This document shows, piece by piece, positions 9,218-16,699 of a stretch of DNA of 24,514 nt. The DNA lies in IMG/VR virus record IMGVR_UViG_3300028557_000186, positions 1 through 24,514 of that record. One strand, given 5' to 3'. Source of the DNA: a virus. The translations under genes were made by a program, and so were the position numbers. The notes below the pieces were generated by a model. It did not search any database. It was not told the DNA's origin and worked only from the letters and a program-made list of their open reading frames with translations. Position 1 is the stretch's first letter, and every line of letters starts with the position of its first letter.

Positions 9218-9727
9218 TCAGTTTCTCCGCTGTTGGGAATTGCCCAGGTATTCGCGTCGGGCCTGTTTGAGCATTGCTCTCACCTGGCTGGCCGGGATAC
9301 TTGCTCTGTTGCCGGCTTTATCGCCGTCGCGGACCCCTCGGCCGTTGGGGGCCTGCAGCGCCATCCACTCGTGGGCTATGTCCCAGTGGGCGGCGTCGAG
9401 GTTGTTGCTTTGACCGGTGATGTAAGCGGCCAGGGCCGGCCGCTTGCTGCCGGTGATCAGCGTTATGGCCATCCGGTTTTGGTTCTCGGGCGTAAAGGGT
9501 GCATTCGGCGATAGGCCCGATTCGCGGCGAGCACGGGCCAGCACTCCAGTAGTGAACTGGTAGGCCCCCACAGCAAATACTTGGTCCTTGGCCTGCATCG
9601 CCTCAAGCGAACCGATCGAACGATTGGTGATGGTGCCAATCCCCCTGCCGGTGTTGTTTACCGTGCCGAAGTTCACGGAGTTCCATCCGCCTTCACCACT
9701 GCGAATCAAAGCAAGAAGACCGTTCAT
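9218..9727 (-). other. Candidate in-frame internal gene: free lysozyme-like protein, 169 aa
   Basis: The same frame as the gp15-position gene, from an internal ATG at 9727-9725 to the shared stop. The product would be exactly the lysozyme-like domain, beginning MNGLLALIRSGEGGWNSVNF. Seen directly: AGGAGGAGG seven bases before this ATG, and the ATG sits at the domain border. A free product could serve as a lysis enzyme or work with the virion-bound form. That it is translated is my inference; peptides alone could not separate it from the full-length protein unless the N-terminus is seen. Confidence 0.45.
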
Positions 9728-12145
9728 GCCGTTTCCTCCTCCTGTTGTTGAAGTCATGGGACGAGAGCGCTGCAGATAGACCGCTGCCAGAGTCCCCGCT
9801 ACCGCCGGCGGGGTAAACATCCGCATCAGCCAGCCGCCATTCGCAAACGGGTTGTATCCAGCAGGGGCCGCACCTACCGTCGCGCCCTGAATGTTGGGCA
9901 GCTGGCTACTCGAGACCTTGCGATTTGCGCTCTGCTGCTTCTGCTTCTCCTCCAGCCAGCGTTTTGCATCACCGCTGGGATCGAGCTTCGGGTAAAACTT
10001 CAGCTGGTCCAACAGGTAGCGGAACGTGCTGGTGCCGGCGCGGTTGGCCATGTTGTAGAGCTCACCGCTCACCGGCTTGTCGGTCTGCAGCCGCAGCAGC
10101 TCATCCCGCACCCATTTGCCATCCATCACCGGGCGGTTCTCGTAGTTGCGCACCGTTGAATCCGGCAGCGACTTAGCCCCTGCCCTGGGCACGCCGCGGG
10201 CATTCTTCGGATCGGTGCCAACGGTGCGGGGCCCCACCTCACCAGGCATGCGGCCGGTCAGCTCCAACATCGTCTGGGCCCACTCCCGGCTATTGCGCAC
10301 CGCCACCTCGGTTTCGCTCATCACCACGCTGCGGGCGGCAGGGCTCAACACCATCCCCGGCCGCTCAGCCTGCCAGTTGCGGATACCAGTGGACAGCGCC
10401 CGCTCGTAGAGCGCCGTGAGCCGGTTGGCTGCTGCCGTCAGCTTGGTGTTCTGGTAGGTGGCCGAAATCGCCTGGGTGGCTGAAGCGCCGCCAGACATTC
10501 GATGCGCCAAGGCTTGAGCCAGCGCATTACCGCTTTTGCCGTTGACCTTCTGCTGGTTCTTGATCTCCCGTACCGACTGGCTGTCGAGGTCTTGCAGCAC
10601 GGCAGAGGTGACCCGATCCTTCACCCCAGGGTCAACCTCCGTCGCATCCTTGCGGGCCTTATTGATGGCTGACACCATCCGCTGGTAATCGTCCTTCCTG
10701 CCTTCCGGGGTGCGGTTGTTGTTGGCAATCTCCCGCGCATTGCGCAGAGCGTTTTGGTAGCTGTTCGGATCGTCGGTCCAGGCGCTGGGCCCAACCTGAC
10801 CAACCGAAACAATGAAGTCCTCCACTGCAAATGGGTCAGGAGGCCTCACCACTTGGATGAACTCGCTCTGATCCTTCGCCCGCTTGGAGATGTACGCCTC
10901 TGGGGTGAGGTAGCCCAGGGCCATCGCATCATTCCTGAACTTCAGCAACGCTGGCCCGTATTGCTCAATGTTCGCTGGGTCAATTAGCCCTGGGCCGGAA
11001 TACCAAAGCTCGTCCAGCTTTCGCTCAACCGTCTGCTGCGCCAGGTCAAACTTCTTCTGTGCCGTTTCCTGGCCACGCACCTGCAGTTCCAGCGTTTCAA
11101 ACGGAGCCATTGCACCCCACGTCGGCCGCTTCTCGTAGGGCATCGACGGGTCGCCGCTTCGCACATTGCTCAGCAGCTCCGAGGCAAATGGGTCTTGACC
11201 AAAAAACAAAGTCACCTGCTCGCGCAGAAACTGGATCGTTCGCTTCCGCGCCTCAGGCGACAACAGCCGCAGCTGCTGATCCAGCCCATAGGTGATCATC
11301 GCGGGCCCGTACTGTCTCCACTCGGGTGACCCAGGCTTGAAGGTCACGCCTTGCACCTCAACCCCCTTGGTGAGCATCTGCTCCACCGTTGCGGTGGTTC
11401 CCGACACCGTGGTGTTGCGGGTCGATTCCTCCACCGCCGCGTCATAGAACTTCCGCTGCTTGTCCCGGTAGTCGTCCCACGACTTGTTGAGCCTCGGGGT
11501 CACATAGAACTGCACCTCTGGCTCATCGCCCGTCAGCCCAAAGCGATCCAGCACCTGCGCAGTTAGCTGCACCCGCCGCTTCTCGATCTCAGGGCTGTCC
11601 GGCCGCAGCCGGCTCAGCTCTCCTGCATTAGCGCTCAGGTCATCCTCAAGCGCCCTGCCAATCTCGGGCCCCGCCAGTTGCGCCACCGCCCGCCGCCGGC
11701 CAATCAGCTTCCACGGGTTGGTTTCATTCAGCAGCTGAGCTGCAACCGGATCTTTCTTTTGCAGCTCGCCGATCTGGCTAGCAGCATCAGCAGCGCTCGT
11801 CTCTGCCTGCACCTGCAGGGAGAGCATTGCCTTGGCCCGCTGGTTCTTGAGCTCGTCGTAGTAGCTCTGCTCAATCAGTCCCTTGCGAGATTCCAGATAC
11901 CCCTGCCCTACCGTTTCGGTCAGCGCTCGGCTAAACGGCGCCAGGGCTTGCGCCAGCTGCTCGAACTGGTTGGAGCCTTGGACGTTCGAGGTGCCACTGA
12001 TGGCGATGGTGTTGATCCCTGTCGGGTTGTCGAGCTGTACCGGCCGCGCTGGCGCAGCAGGCTGGAACTGCGCCGGCTGCGCAAAGGCGCCGATCGGCCG
12101 CGCTACCGGCGTGATCTGACCAAGTGGAAGATTGCGGTCTGCCAT
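9218..12145 (-). CDS. gp15-position internal virion protein with C-terminal lysozyme-like domain, 975 aa
   Basis: Internal core / ejection protein, expected to form part of the trans-envelope tube in T7-like phages (T7 gp15 is about 747 aa). Residues 1 to about 780 are mostly helical and match no motif I can name; the assignment is by position after a gp14-like gene. Residues about 807-968 form a peptidoglycan hydrolase-like domain: SGEGGWNSVNFG with the likely catalytic Glu at 818, then FAVGAYQFTTGVL (about 857-869), an RPALAAYI segment and HEWMALQAP. Its pattern is that of phage lysozyme/transglycosylase folds. A short hydrophobic stretch (FTPPAVAGTLAAVYL, about 780-800) and a Thr/Gly linker precede it. 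In T7 such an activity lies at the N-terminus of gp16 instead. Start ATG 12145 is 6 nt after the gp14-like stop, without a clear Shine-Dalgarno. An internal ribosome-binding site is annotated separately. Confidence 0.82.
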   Translation of the reverse strand: MADRNLPLGQITPVARPIGAFAQPAQFQPAAPARPVQLDNPTGINTIAISGTSNVQGSNQFEQLAQALAPFSRALTETVGQGYLESRKGLIEQSYYDELKNQRAKAMLSLQVQAETSAADAASQIGELQKKDPVAAQLLNETNPWKLIGRRRAVAQLAGPEIGRALEDDLSANAGELSRLRPDSPEIEKRRVQLTAQVLDRFGLTGDEPEVQFYVTPRLNKSWDDYRDKQRKFYDAAVEESTRNTTVSGTTATVEQMLTKGVEVQGVTFKPGSPEWRQYGPAMITYGLDQQLRLLSPEARKRTIQFLREQVTLFFGQDPFASELLSNVRSGDPSMPYEKRPTWGAMAPFETLELQVRGQETAQKKFDLAQQTVERKLDELWYSGPGLIDPANIEQYGPALLKFRNDAMALGYLTPEAYISKRAKDQSEFIQVVRPPDPFAVEDFIVSVGQVGPSAWTDDPNSYQNALRNAREIANNNRTPEGRKDDYQRMVSAINKARKDATEVDPGVKDRVTSAVLQDLDSQSVREIKNQQKVNGKSGNALAQALAHRMSGGASATQAISATYQNTKLTAAANRLTALYERALSTGIRNWQAERPGMVLSPAARSVVMSETEVAVRNSREWAQTMLELTGRMPGEVGPRTVGTDPKNARGVPRAGAKSLPDSTVRNYENRPVMDGKWVRDELLRLQTDKPVSGELYNMANRAGTSTFRYLLDQLKFYPKLDPSGDAKRWLEEKQKQQSANRKVSSSQLPNIQGATVGAAPAGYNPFANGGWLMRMFTPPAVAGTLAAVYLQRSRPMTSTTGGGNGMNGLLALIRSGEGGWNSVNFGTVNNTGRGIGTITNRSIGSLEAMQAKDQVFAVGAYQFTTGVLARARRESGLSPNAPFTPENQNRMAITLITGSKRPALAAYITGQSNNLDAAHWDIAHEWMALQAPNGRGVRDGDKAGNRASIPASQVRAMLKQARREYLGNSQQRRN
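9735..9743 (-). promoter_or_regulatory. Internal Shine-Dalgarno (AGGAGGAGG) within gp15-position gene
   Basis: Minus-strand AGGAGGAGG ends 7 nt before the internal ATG at 9727. It is made by three consecutive GGA glycine codons, preceded by TCA ACA ACA. Elsewhere in the window glycine runs use GGC and GGT (for example the QGGGG linker near 9138). The A-rich, GGA codon choice is therefore unusual for this GC-rich sequence and fits selection for ribosome binding. Confidence 0.55.
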
Positions 12146-12151
12146 GGGGCG

Positions 12152-12991
12152 TTACGGAGGGGTGCCGGGGCCGAGGCCCGTATTGGGGGTCTTGAGCGCA
12201 TTGAGCTGCGTGCCCATCGCCGTACCGGTTTGAATCCCCCCGAGAATCGAGGTGCCGATATTCAGCACTGCAGCCCCAGCGCTTGGGCCGCTTCCCGTCA
12301 TCGACGGTGGCGGTGGCGTCAGCAGCGTGGGCAGTGGCGCAAAGGGCGGAATCGGATCGATGTACGGCTGCTCTTCGTAGAACTGCTGACTGTTCCACCG
12401 GCTCAGATACTGCGTTGCGGCAGCCGCCTGCTCGCGGCTGTATTGCCGCGTTCGCAGCTTCTGGTTGATGTCCATCAGCGTTGCGTAATCGCCCTCCTGG
12501 CGGGCGTAGTCGTTCACGATCCGATCAACCGACCGCCCTTCTTGGTTCATCGCCTGCACCGATGCCCGAGCCTGCAGCGCTCGCCAGCGGTATTGCTGCA
12601 TCGCCACGGCCTCTTGCATTGAGGCCTCCTGATAGGCCTGGCTGACGGCTTCGCTGTCCTGCACAAATGCTGCGCCAGCCGCAGCACGGGTCTGGCCAAC
12701 AGTCTCAGCCTGGCGAACGCTTTTGATCAGCTCAAAATTCCGCAGCGAATTGGTGTAAGCCCGCTGCTGGTTGTAGTTGACCGTCTCCGTCCAATACTTG
12801 AACTGCGAATTGGCATCGGTGACACGCTGGTTAAAGCCGGCCTGCCATTGCGCAAACTGGGAATTGGCGCTCTGAAACGCCTTCTGATTGATGTAGTCCT
12901 GCTTCTGCGCCTGGCCGCCGGTAATGGCGCCCATCACTCCCATCAGGGCCTGGGCTCCACCGATCGCTAGCGCAGGGGTAATGACAACCAT
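12152..12991 (-). CDS. gp14-like internal virion protein, 279 aa
   Basis: Internal core protein; in T7 gp14 is ejected first and forms the outer-membrane part of the channel. The N-terminus (ITPALAIGGAQALMGVMGAI) is hydrophobic and glycine-rich like that of gp14, followed by Gln/Ala-rich helices to about residue 200. GRSVDRIVNDYARQEGDY (about 152-169) resembles the GSSMDRI segment of T7 gp14. The C-terminal 80 residues are Pro/Gly-rich (PIPPFAPLPTLLTPPPPSM) and an extension compared with the roughly 196-aa T7 protein. Start ATG overlaps the upstream TGA (TGATG) and has GAGAGGT about 8 nt upstream. Assignment from N-terminus, composition and position. Confidence 0.82.
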   Translation of the reverse strand: MVVITPALAIGGAQALMGVMGAITGGQAQKQDYINQKAFQSANSQFAQWQAGFNQRVTDANSQFKYWTETVNYNQQRAYTNSLRNFELIKSVRQAETVGQTRAAAGAAFVQDSEAVSQAYQEASMQEAVAMQQYRWRALQARASVQAMNQEGRSVDRIVNDYARQEGDYATLMDINQKLRTRQYSREQAAAATQYLSRWNSQQFYEEQPYIDPIPPFAPLPTLLTPPPPSMTGSGPSAGAAVLNIGTSILGGIQTGTAMGTQLNALKTPNTGLGPGTPP

Positions 12992-13440
12992 CAGGCCGAC
13001 CTCTCGAAGTAACGGAACAACTGAGCGCAGGGGCCATGGGGCTCAGCTGGCCAAAATTGAAAGCCCAGTGATTTCAACCAGCGGATTGAATCGCGGTTAC
13101 CCGCAAAGGCCCAGTTATGCAGTGGTCCTGCCCCATCATCTAGCAAGCTATCTATCCATTGCTTTGCACCTCTGATGAATTGCTGCCGGTGGCTCTTGGT
13201 GGCCAGCAGCTCCTCGGTGCTCAGCAGCCAGATCACCCCTCCAGGCGCCACTCCACAAATGCCCACGGGGGTGCCGGCGTCTCCATCTATACAACGACAG
13301 TCTGGGCTGTTTTTCCAGCTCTCGTAGACCGCCTCCTCTGGTTGCATTGCATGGCTGTAGAAGACCTCGGCTGCATCCTGCTGCCGCAGGTGGGTGGCAA
13401 TGTGCGCCACGCGCCATTCATCCGGTGTGGCCCATTTCAT
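12991..13440 (-). CDS. gp13-like (GNAT-fold) virion assembly protein, 149 aa
   Basis: Sits between tail tube B and the gp14-like gene, as T7 gene 13 does, and has the right size (T7 gp13 is about 138 aa). The sequence ends with a GNAT-style motif, AFAGNRDSIRWLKSLGFQFW (about residues 112-131), matching the VGNTSHIRFLKTIGA part of gp13 as I recall it. Earlier, PVGICGVAPGGVIWLLSTEE parallels PLAIGG...CWFVTSD. In T7 gp13 is needed for virion assembly; an acetyltransferase activity is not established. I chose the ATG at 13440 rather than upstream ATGs (13503) because it forms an ATGA overlap with the tail-tube B stop and has AAAGGAG about 9 nt upstream. Confidence 0.82.
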   Translation of the reverse strand: MKWATPDEWRVAHIATHLRQQDAAEVFYSHAMQPEEAVYESWKNSPDCRCIDGDAGTPVGICGVAPGGVIWLLSTEELLATKSHRQQFIRGAKQWIDSLLDDGAGPLHNWAFAGNRDSIRWLKSLGFQFWPAEPHGPCAQLFRYFERSA

Positions 13441-15944
13441 CGCTGCAGGCTCCTTTTTTGGCTGGTTACCAGTCCCACCCATTCGCAAGTGGAGAACTTG
13501 CACGGGTGGATGGTGTCGTTATGGATCTCCACGATGCAGTTTTCACCCTTGCTCTGAATCGGGATCTGAAACACTCCCTCGAAGTAGCGCTTCGTTTCTG
13601 GGTCGTAGCCGTTGGGTAGTGCGCTACCAATTTCTGAGTTGCGGCTGCCGAGCACCGTGCCGTCGAATTTGTAGATCGCCCTATCCCGCCGCTCGGCCAT
13701 CACCCAGGCTTCAAAGAAGCCCGTCTCGTGATACCTGAGCTTGGCGTGTCGCACCTGGGTGCGCTCTACGTTGGCCGCCGCCTTGCCGCCGCCGACCTCC
13801 TTGTAGAGCTTGAACCGGGTGAAGCGGTAGACGAAATCAAAGGCCTCGCCGAACACCACCGGCGCCGCCGACCAGTTGCCCCGGACCACGATCTGATTGC
13901 CGCTGACAGCTGAGCCCAGCAGCACTCCACCGTTGGTCGTTGCCGAATAGCCCGACCAGGCTTGAGTGAGTGCATTGATCGTGTACGGCAGCGTCCAGGT
14001 CGTTGTCTTGAGGATGGCGTTGTAGACGCCGGGCGCCACGCGGATGGCCGCTGGTGTCGCGCTGGTGGTGCTCACCTGGCGGTCCAGCAGCAGTGGATAG
14101 GGCGCCGGCGTGGCATCGCTGAGCCGGTCGGCCACCGGCATACTCTCCAGCCACACCTCAGCGCCGTACTCCACCAGCAGATACATCACCTCCTGCACGC
14201 AGAGGACCGAGAGGATCTTGTCGGCGCCATTTAGATCCCAGTAGCTCCAGCTGCTCTGAGCCCGCTCAGCACCGTTGCCGCTGTTCCGGTAGAAGTATTT
14301 GTAGACGTAGACCCGAGACTGATAACCCACCTTCTCGGAGATGGCGAACCAGCTGTTGCCGGTGTCGTTGGCCGTCAGCTTGAACACGTCCGCCGGCACG
14401 TAGCTGCTGACGTAGCCGGTCAGGTCTGAGGCATCGGCCACCAGCGCAGTTCCCGCACCGCGGACACTGAACTCTCGGAACTGTGACCACTGGCCGTTGG
14501 TCTGGCAGAAGATGATCGTCCCGGCTACTGGGATCGGCCGGCAGTCCGGGTCGATCTCGTATTGGGTGAGCACCGTGATCACAGCCGTCCCAGGCGTGAG
14601 CACGGTCTCAGCTGCGTTGAACCTGAACTGGATCTGATCGCTGAAGATGATCAGCTCGTCCTGGTACGGAATCGCGTAGCGCAGGATCGACACCCGGTTG
14701 TTGCTGGCCGTCAGGTCGATCGGGTCGGTATCGAGCACCGTGGTGACGGTCTCAGGGAAGAAGGAGAAAAATTCCCTCGTCCGCGACAGGATCACGTTCT
14801 CATCAGCCAGGAACCCCAGCCGGTTCTTGTAAATGAAGACGTCCTGAATCGGGTAGCCAATGAAGCTCGGGTCTGGCGCCGTGTCGTAATCGCCTGCGGT
14901 GCGCTGACCCCAGCTCGGAATCGTGATGCCGCCCTGGACGCTGCCGTTGGCCGGGCCGAAATAGAAGGTGCCGTTTGGCAGCCGCACCAGCAGATGGGGC
15001 ATTGTGCTGGCGTTGATCAGGTACTCAACGCCAGGGCTGACGGTCTCCTGCCAAGCCCCTTCTCCGAACGTTCCAGCGCCGTCACGGGTGACGAATTGGA
15101 CGTGATAGCCATCGAACTTGTTGCCAGGGTCGCCCAGGATCTCCATCTGGTAGCCCTGTGGCGCGATTGTCGGCAGCTCAACAAAGGCTTGCACCGCGCT
15201 GGTGATGGCCGTGATGTCGGCGTTAGCCCGCGCATCGCTGGCCGCCACCGTGATTGCACTCGCAGACCGCAGGTGCAGCACGCTGCCCACACGGGCGATC
15301 GTCACCGCCGTCACCCCAGCCAGTGCGGTTGCGATGTCGGTGGCGATCTGCTCTGTGCTGATCCGGTTCTCGGTCGTTGTCGAGCCGCTCACGATCACCG
15401 GTGCCACAGGCGTGGTCACCGTTGCCAGCGTGCCGTTGACGTTGACCTTGTAGCTCTGGCCGTAGTTAGCGGCCTTCACCCACACCAGCGCTTCATGGGC
15501 CGCCGGCCTGGCAATGGCGGGCGCCACTGCAGCAGCCATCGCCGGCACCGCCCTGGTGTTGCTGATGAAGGTGTAGTCGGCAATGCTCGCGGCCCGGATG
15601 TCGCTCTTGGCGCTCACCACCGAGGACAGGTAGCCGTAGCCGTAGGGCGCCGAGACCGTCTTTTCAACGCCCTGCAGATCGAACACCTTGATGGCGGTCT
15701 TGCCGATCACCACCAAATACTTTTCGTTGGAGTCCCTCAGCACCTGGTGGAAATAAACGTCCCCAAAGCTGGTGGTGCCCACCCTGGCCACTGCGCTGGA
15801 GCCCTCCCGCTTGCGCAACCCCTCCACCAGGGAGCTCATTCCATTGATCTGGACCTCCCCCTGGCTCGGCTCCCGCTGCGCGTCTGGCTGCTGGCTGATC
15901 CCCTGGATCAGGCTTGGGATCGTGTAGCTGACGAGGTTAGCCAC
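13437..15944 (-). CDS. Tail tubular protein B (gp12-like), 835 aa
   Basis: Forms the nozzle of the short tail in T7-like phages. The N-terminus, SYTIPSLIQGISQQPDAQRE (about residues 6-25), is the hallmark of the gp12 family, followed by QINGMSSLVEGLRKREG. Further family-like parts are FIYKNRLGFLADENVILSRT (about 370-390) and DTDPIDLTASNNRVSILRYA (about 410-430). Length is close to T7 gp12 (794 aa). The start is GTG at 15944, which overlaps the last codons of tail tube A by 8 nt; no ATG fits the conserved N-terminus. The stop overlaps the gp13-like start as ATGA, so translation of the two is probably coupled. Confidence 0.95.
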   Translation of the reverse strand: MANLVSYTIPSLIQGISQQPDAQREPSQGEVQINGMSSLVEGLRKREGSSAVARVGTTSFGDVYFHQVLRDSNEKYLVVIGKTAIKVFDLQGVEKTVSAPYGYGYLSSVVSAKSDIRAASIADYTFISNTRAVPAMAAAVAPAIARPAAHEALVWVKAANYGQSYKVNVNGTLATVTTPVAPVIVSGSTTTENRISTEQIATDIATALAGVTAVTIARVGSVLHLRSASAITVAASDARANADITAITSAVQAFVELPTIAPQGYQMEILGDPGNKFDGYHVQFVTRDGAGTFGEGAWQETVSPGVEYLINASTMPHLLVRLPNGTFYFGPANGSVQGGITIPSWGQRTAGDYDTAPDPSFIGYPIQDVFIYKNRLGFLADENVILSRTREFFSFFPETVTTVLDTDPIDLTASNNRVSILRYAIPYQDELIIFSDQIQFRFNAAETVLTPGTAVITVLTQYEIDPDCRPIPVAGTIIFCQTNGQWSQFREFSVRGAGTALVADASDLTGYVSSYVPADVFKLTANDTGNSWFAISEKVGYQSRVYVYKYFYRNSGNGAERAQSSWSYWDLNGADKILSVLCVQEVMYLLVEYGAEVWLESMPVADRLSDATPAPYPLLLDRQVSTTSATPAAIRVAPGVYNAILKTTTWTLPYTINALTQAWSGYSATTNGGVLLGSAVSGNQIVVRGNWSAAPVVFGEAFDFVYRFTRFKLYKEVGGGKAAANVERTQVRHAKLRYHETGFFEAWVMAERRDRAIYKFDGTVLGSRNSEIGSALPNGYDPETKRYFEGVFQIPIQSKGENCIVEIHNDTIHPCKFSTCEWVGLVTSQKRSLQR

Positions 15945-16596
15945 GTAGATAGCCCCCGTTCCGCCCCAGCAGACCCATCCCCGGCGAGTACGTGGGGAAC
16001 GGCCTCAGGCCCGGGCCGCCGGTAAGGCTGTTGGGCTGGGCCTGCTCAATCTCAACCCGCTGCAGCTCCACCAGGGCGGCCTGCTCATCGAGCGCTGTGT
16101 ACTGGAAGGAGGAGGAGTCCCCCAGCACTCGACCGCTGAACACCCTCGCTGAGCGAATTGTGACCCAGCGGTTAAACGCTTCTGGCGACTCGTCCCAGGG
16201 CAGCAGCCACACCACATCGGCTTCCAGGCTGGGTACGTCAACGCCCAGCACATAGGTGCGCTTCTCCTTGTCGTAGACCCGCTGCCCCCGCAGCTGAAAT
16301 CGCCCAGCCCAGCGGTAGGCATCAGGTGCAAACGACACCACGTTGGCCGGCACCTTGATCTCATTGGTGCTGACGTCCTTCAGGAACTCGTATCCCAGCT
16401 CAGTGTTCCAGCTCCAGCCCCTGACTTGCCCTTCCTTGTGAAACTCCAAGATCGTGCGCAGCGCTGTTGATGCCTCAACAACCTGCTGGTTCTCCAGGTT
16501 GTTGACCGGCTGCTCACCAATGTTTTGCAGGCAGACGTTCACCGCCTCCAGCAGGGTGGTGCGTCCTGGCGTGGCTCCCTGGCTGGCGAGGCTCAT
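15937..16596 (-). CDS. Tail tubular protein A (gp11-like), 219 aa
   Basis: Adaptor ring between portal and nozzle. TTLLEAVNVCLQNIGEQPVN (about residues 14-33) is the typical gp11 N-terminus, and the middle has the family-like RGWSWNTE and YDKEKRTYVLG. Size is near T7 gp11 (196 aa). It is the first gene after the capsid terminator. No Shine-Dalgarno is visible before ATG 16596; instead a hairpin (16603-16618) ends 6 nt upstream. Its 3' end overlaps the GTG start of tail tube B. Confidence 0.94.
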   Translation of the reverse strand: MSLASQGATPGRTTLLEAVNVCLQNIGEQPVNNLENQQVVEASTALRTILEFHKEGQVRGWSWNTELGYEFLKDVSTNEIKVPANVVSFAPDAYRWAGRFQLRGQRVYDKEKRTYVLGVDVPSLEADVVWLLPWDESPEAFNRWVTIRSARVFSGRVLGDSSSFQYTALDEQAALVELQRVEIEQAQPNSLTGGPGLRPFPTYSPGMGLLGRNGGYLRG

Positions 16597-16602
16597 CCGA
16601 CC

Positions 16603-16618
16603 GCTGCAGTAGTGCAGC
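16603..16618 (-). other. Hairpin just upstream of tail tube A start
   Basis: Minus strand GCTGCACTACTGCAGC is a perfect 6-bp stem with a 4-nt loop. It lies between the capsid terminator and the start codon of the gp11-like gene, where a Shine-Dalgarno would normally be. It could control translation or processing of the downstream message. Confidence 0.5.
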
Positions 16619-16639
16619 CCTCATGCTATCGGTGGGCAC

Positions 16640-16668
16640 AAAAAAACCCCCCACTTTTACGCAGGGGG
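16640..16668 (-). terminator. Intrinsic terminator after major capsid gene
   Basis: On the minus strand CCCCC (16668-16664), an 11-nt loop, GGGGGG (16652-16647), then seven T (16646-16640). A GC-only stem of 5 bp followed by a T run is a standard factor-independent terminator. It starts 32 nt after the capsid stop, the same place as T-phi of T7, which lowers but does not abolish transcription of the tail genes. On the plus strand no T run follows the stem, so the direction is clear. Confidence 0.85.
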
Positions 16669-16699
16669 CAGAATCCTCGCGTCCTCACCCAGCCAAAGG

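Noticed and set aside
11678-12622. Plus-strand open frame of 314 codons opposite the gp14/gp15-like genes
   Set aside because: Spans the junction of two firm minus-strand genes; Arg/Leu-rich low-complexity translation, no ribosome site, no known motif.
13441-13503. Longer N-terminus for the gp13-like protein
   Set aside because: The 21 added residues overlap the 3' end of tail tube B; the ATG at 13440 has AAAGGAG and an ATGA junction.
14562-16025. Plus-strand open frame of 487 codons opposite tail tube B
   Set aside because: GC-rich codon bias on the other strand creates long antisense frames; composition is Arg/His/Gly-rich with no motif, and the opposite-strand gene is certain.
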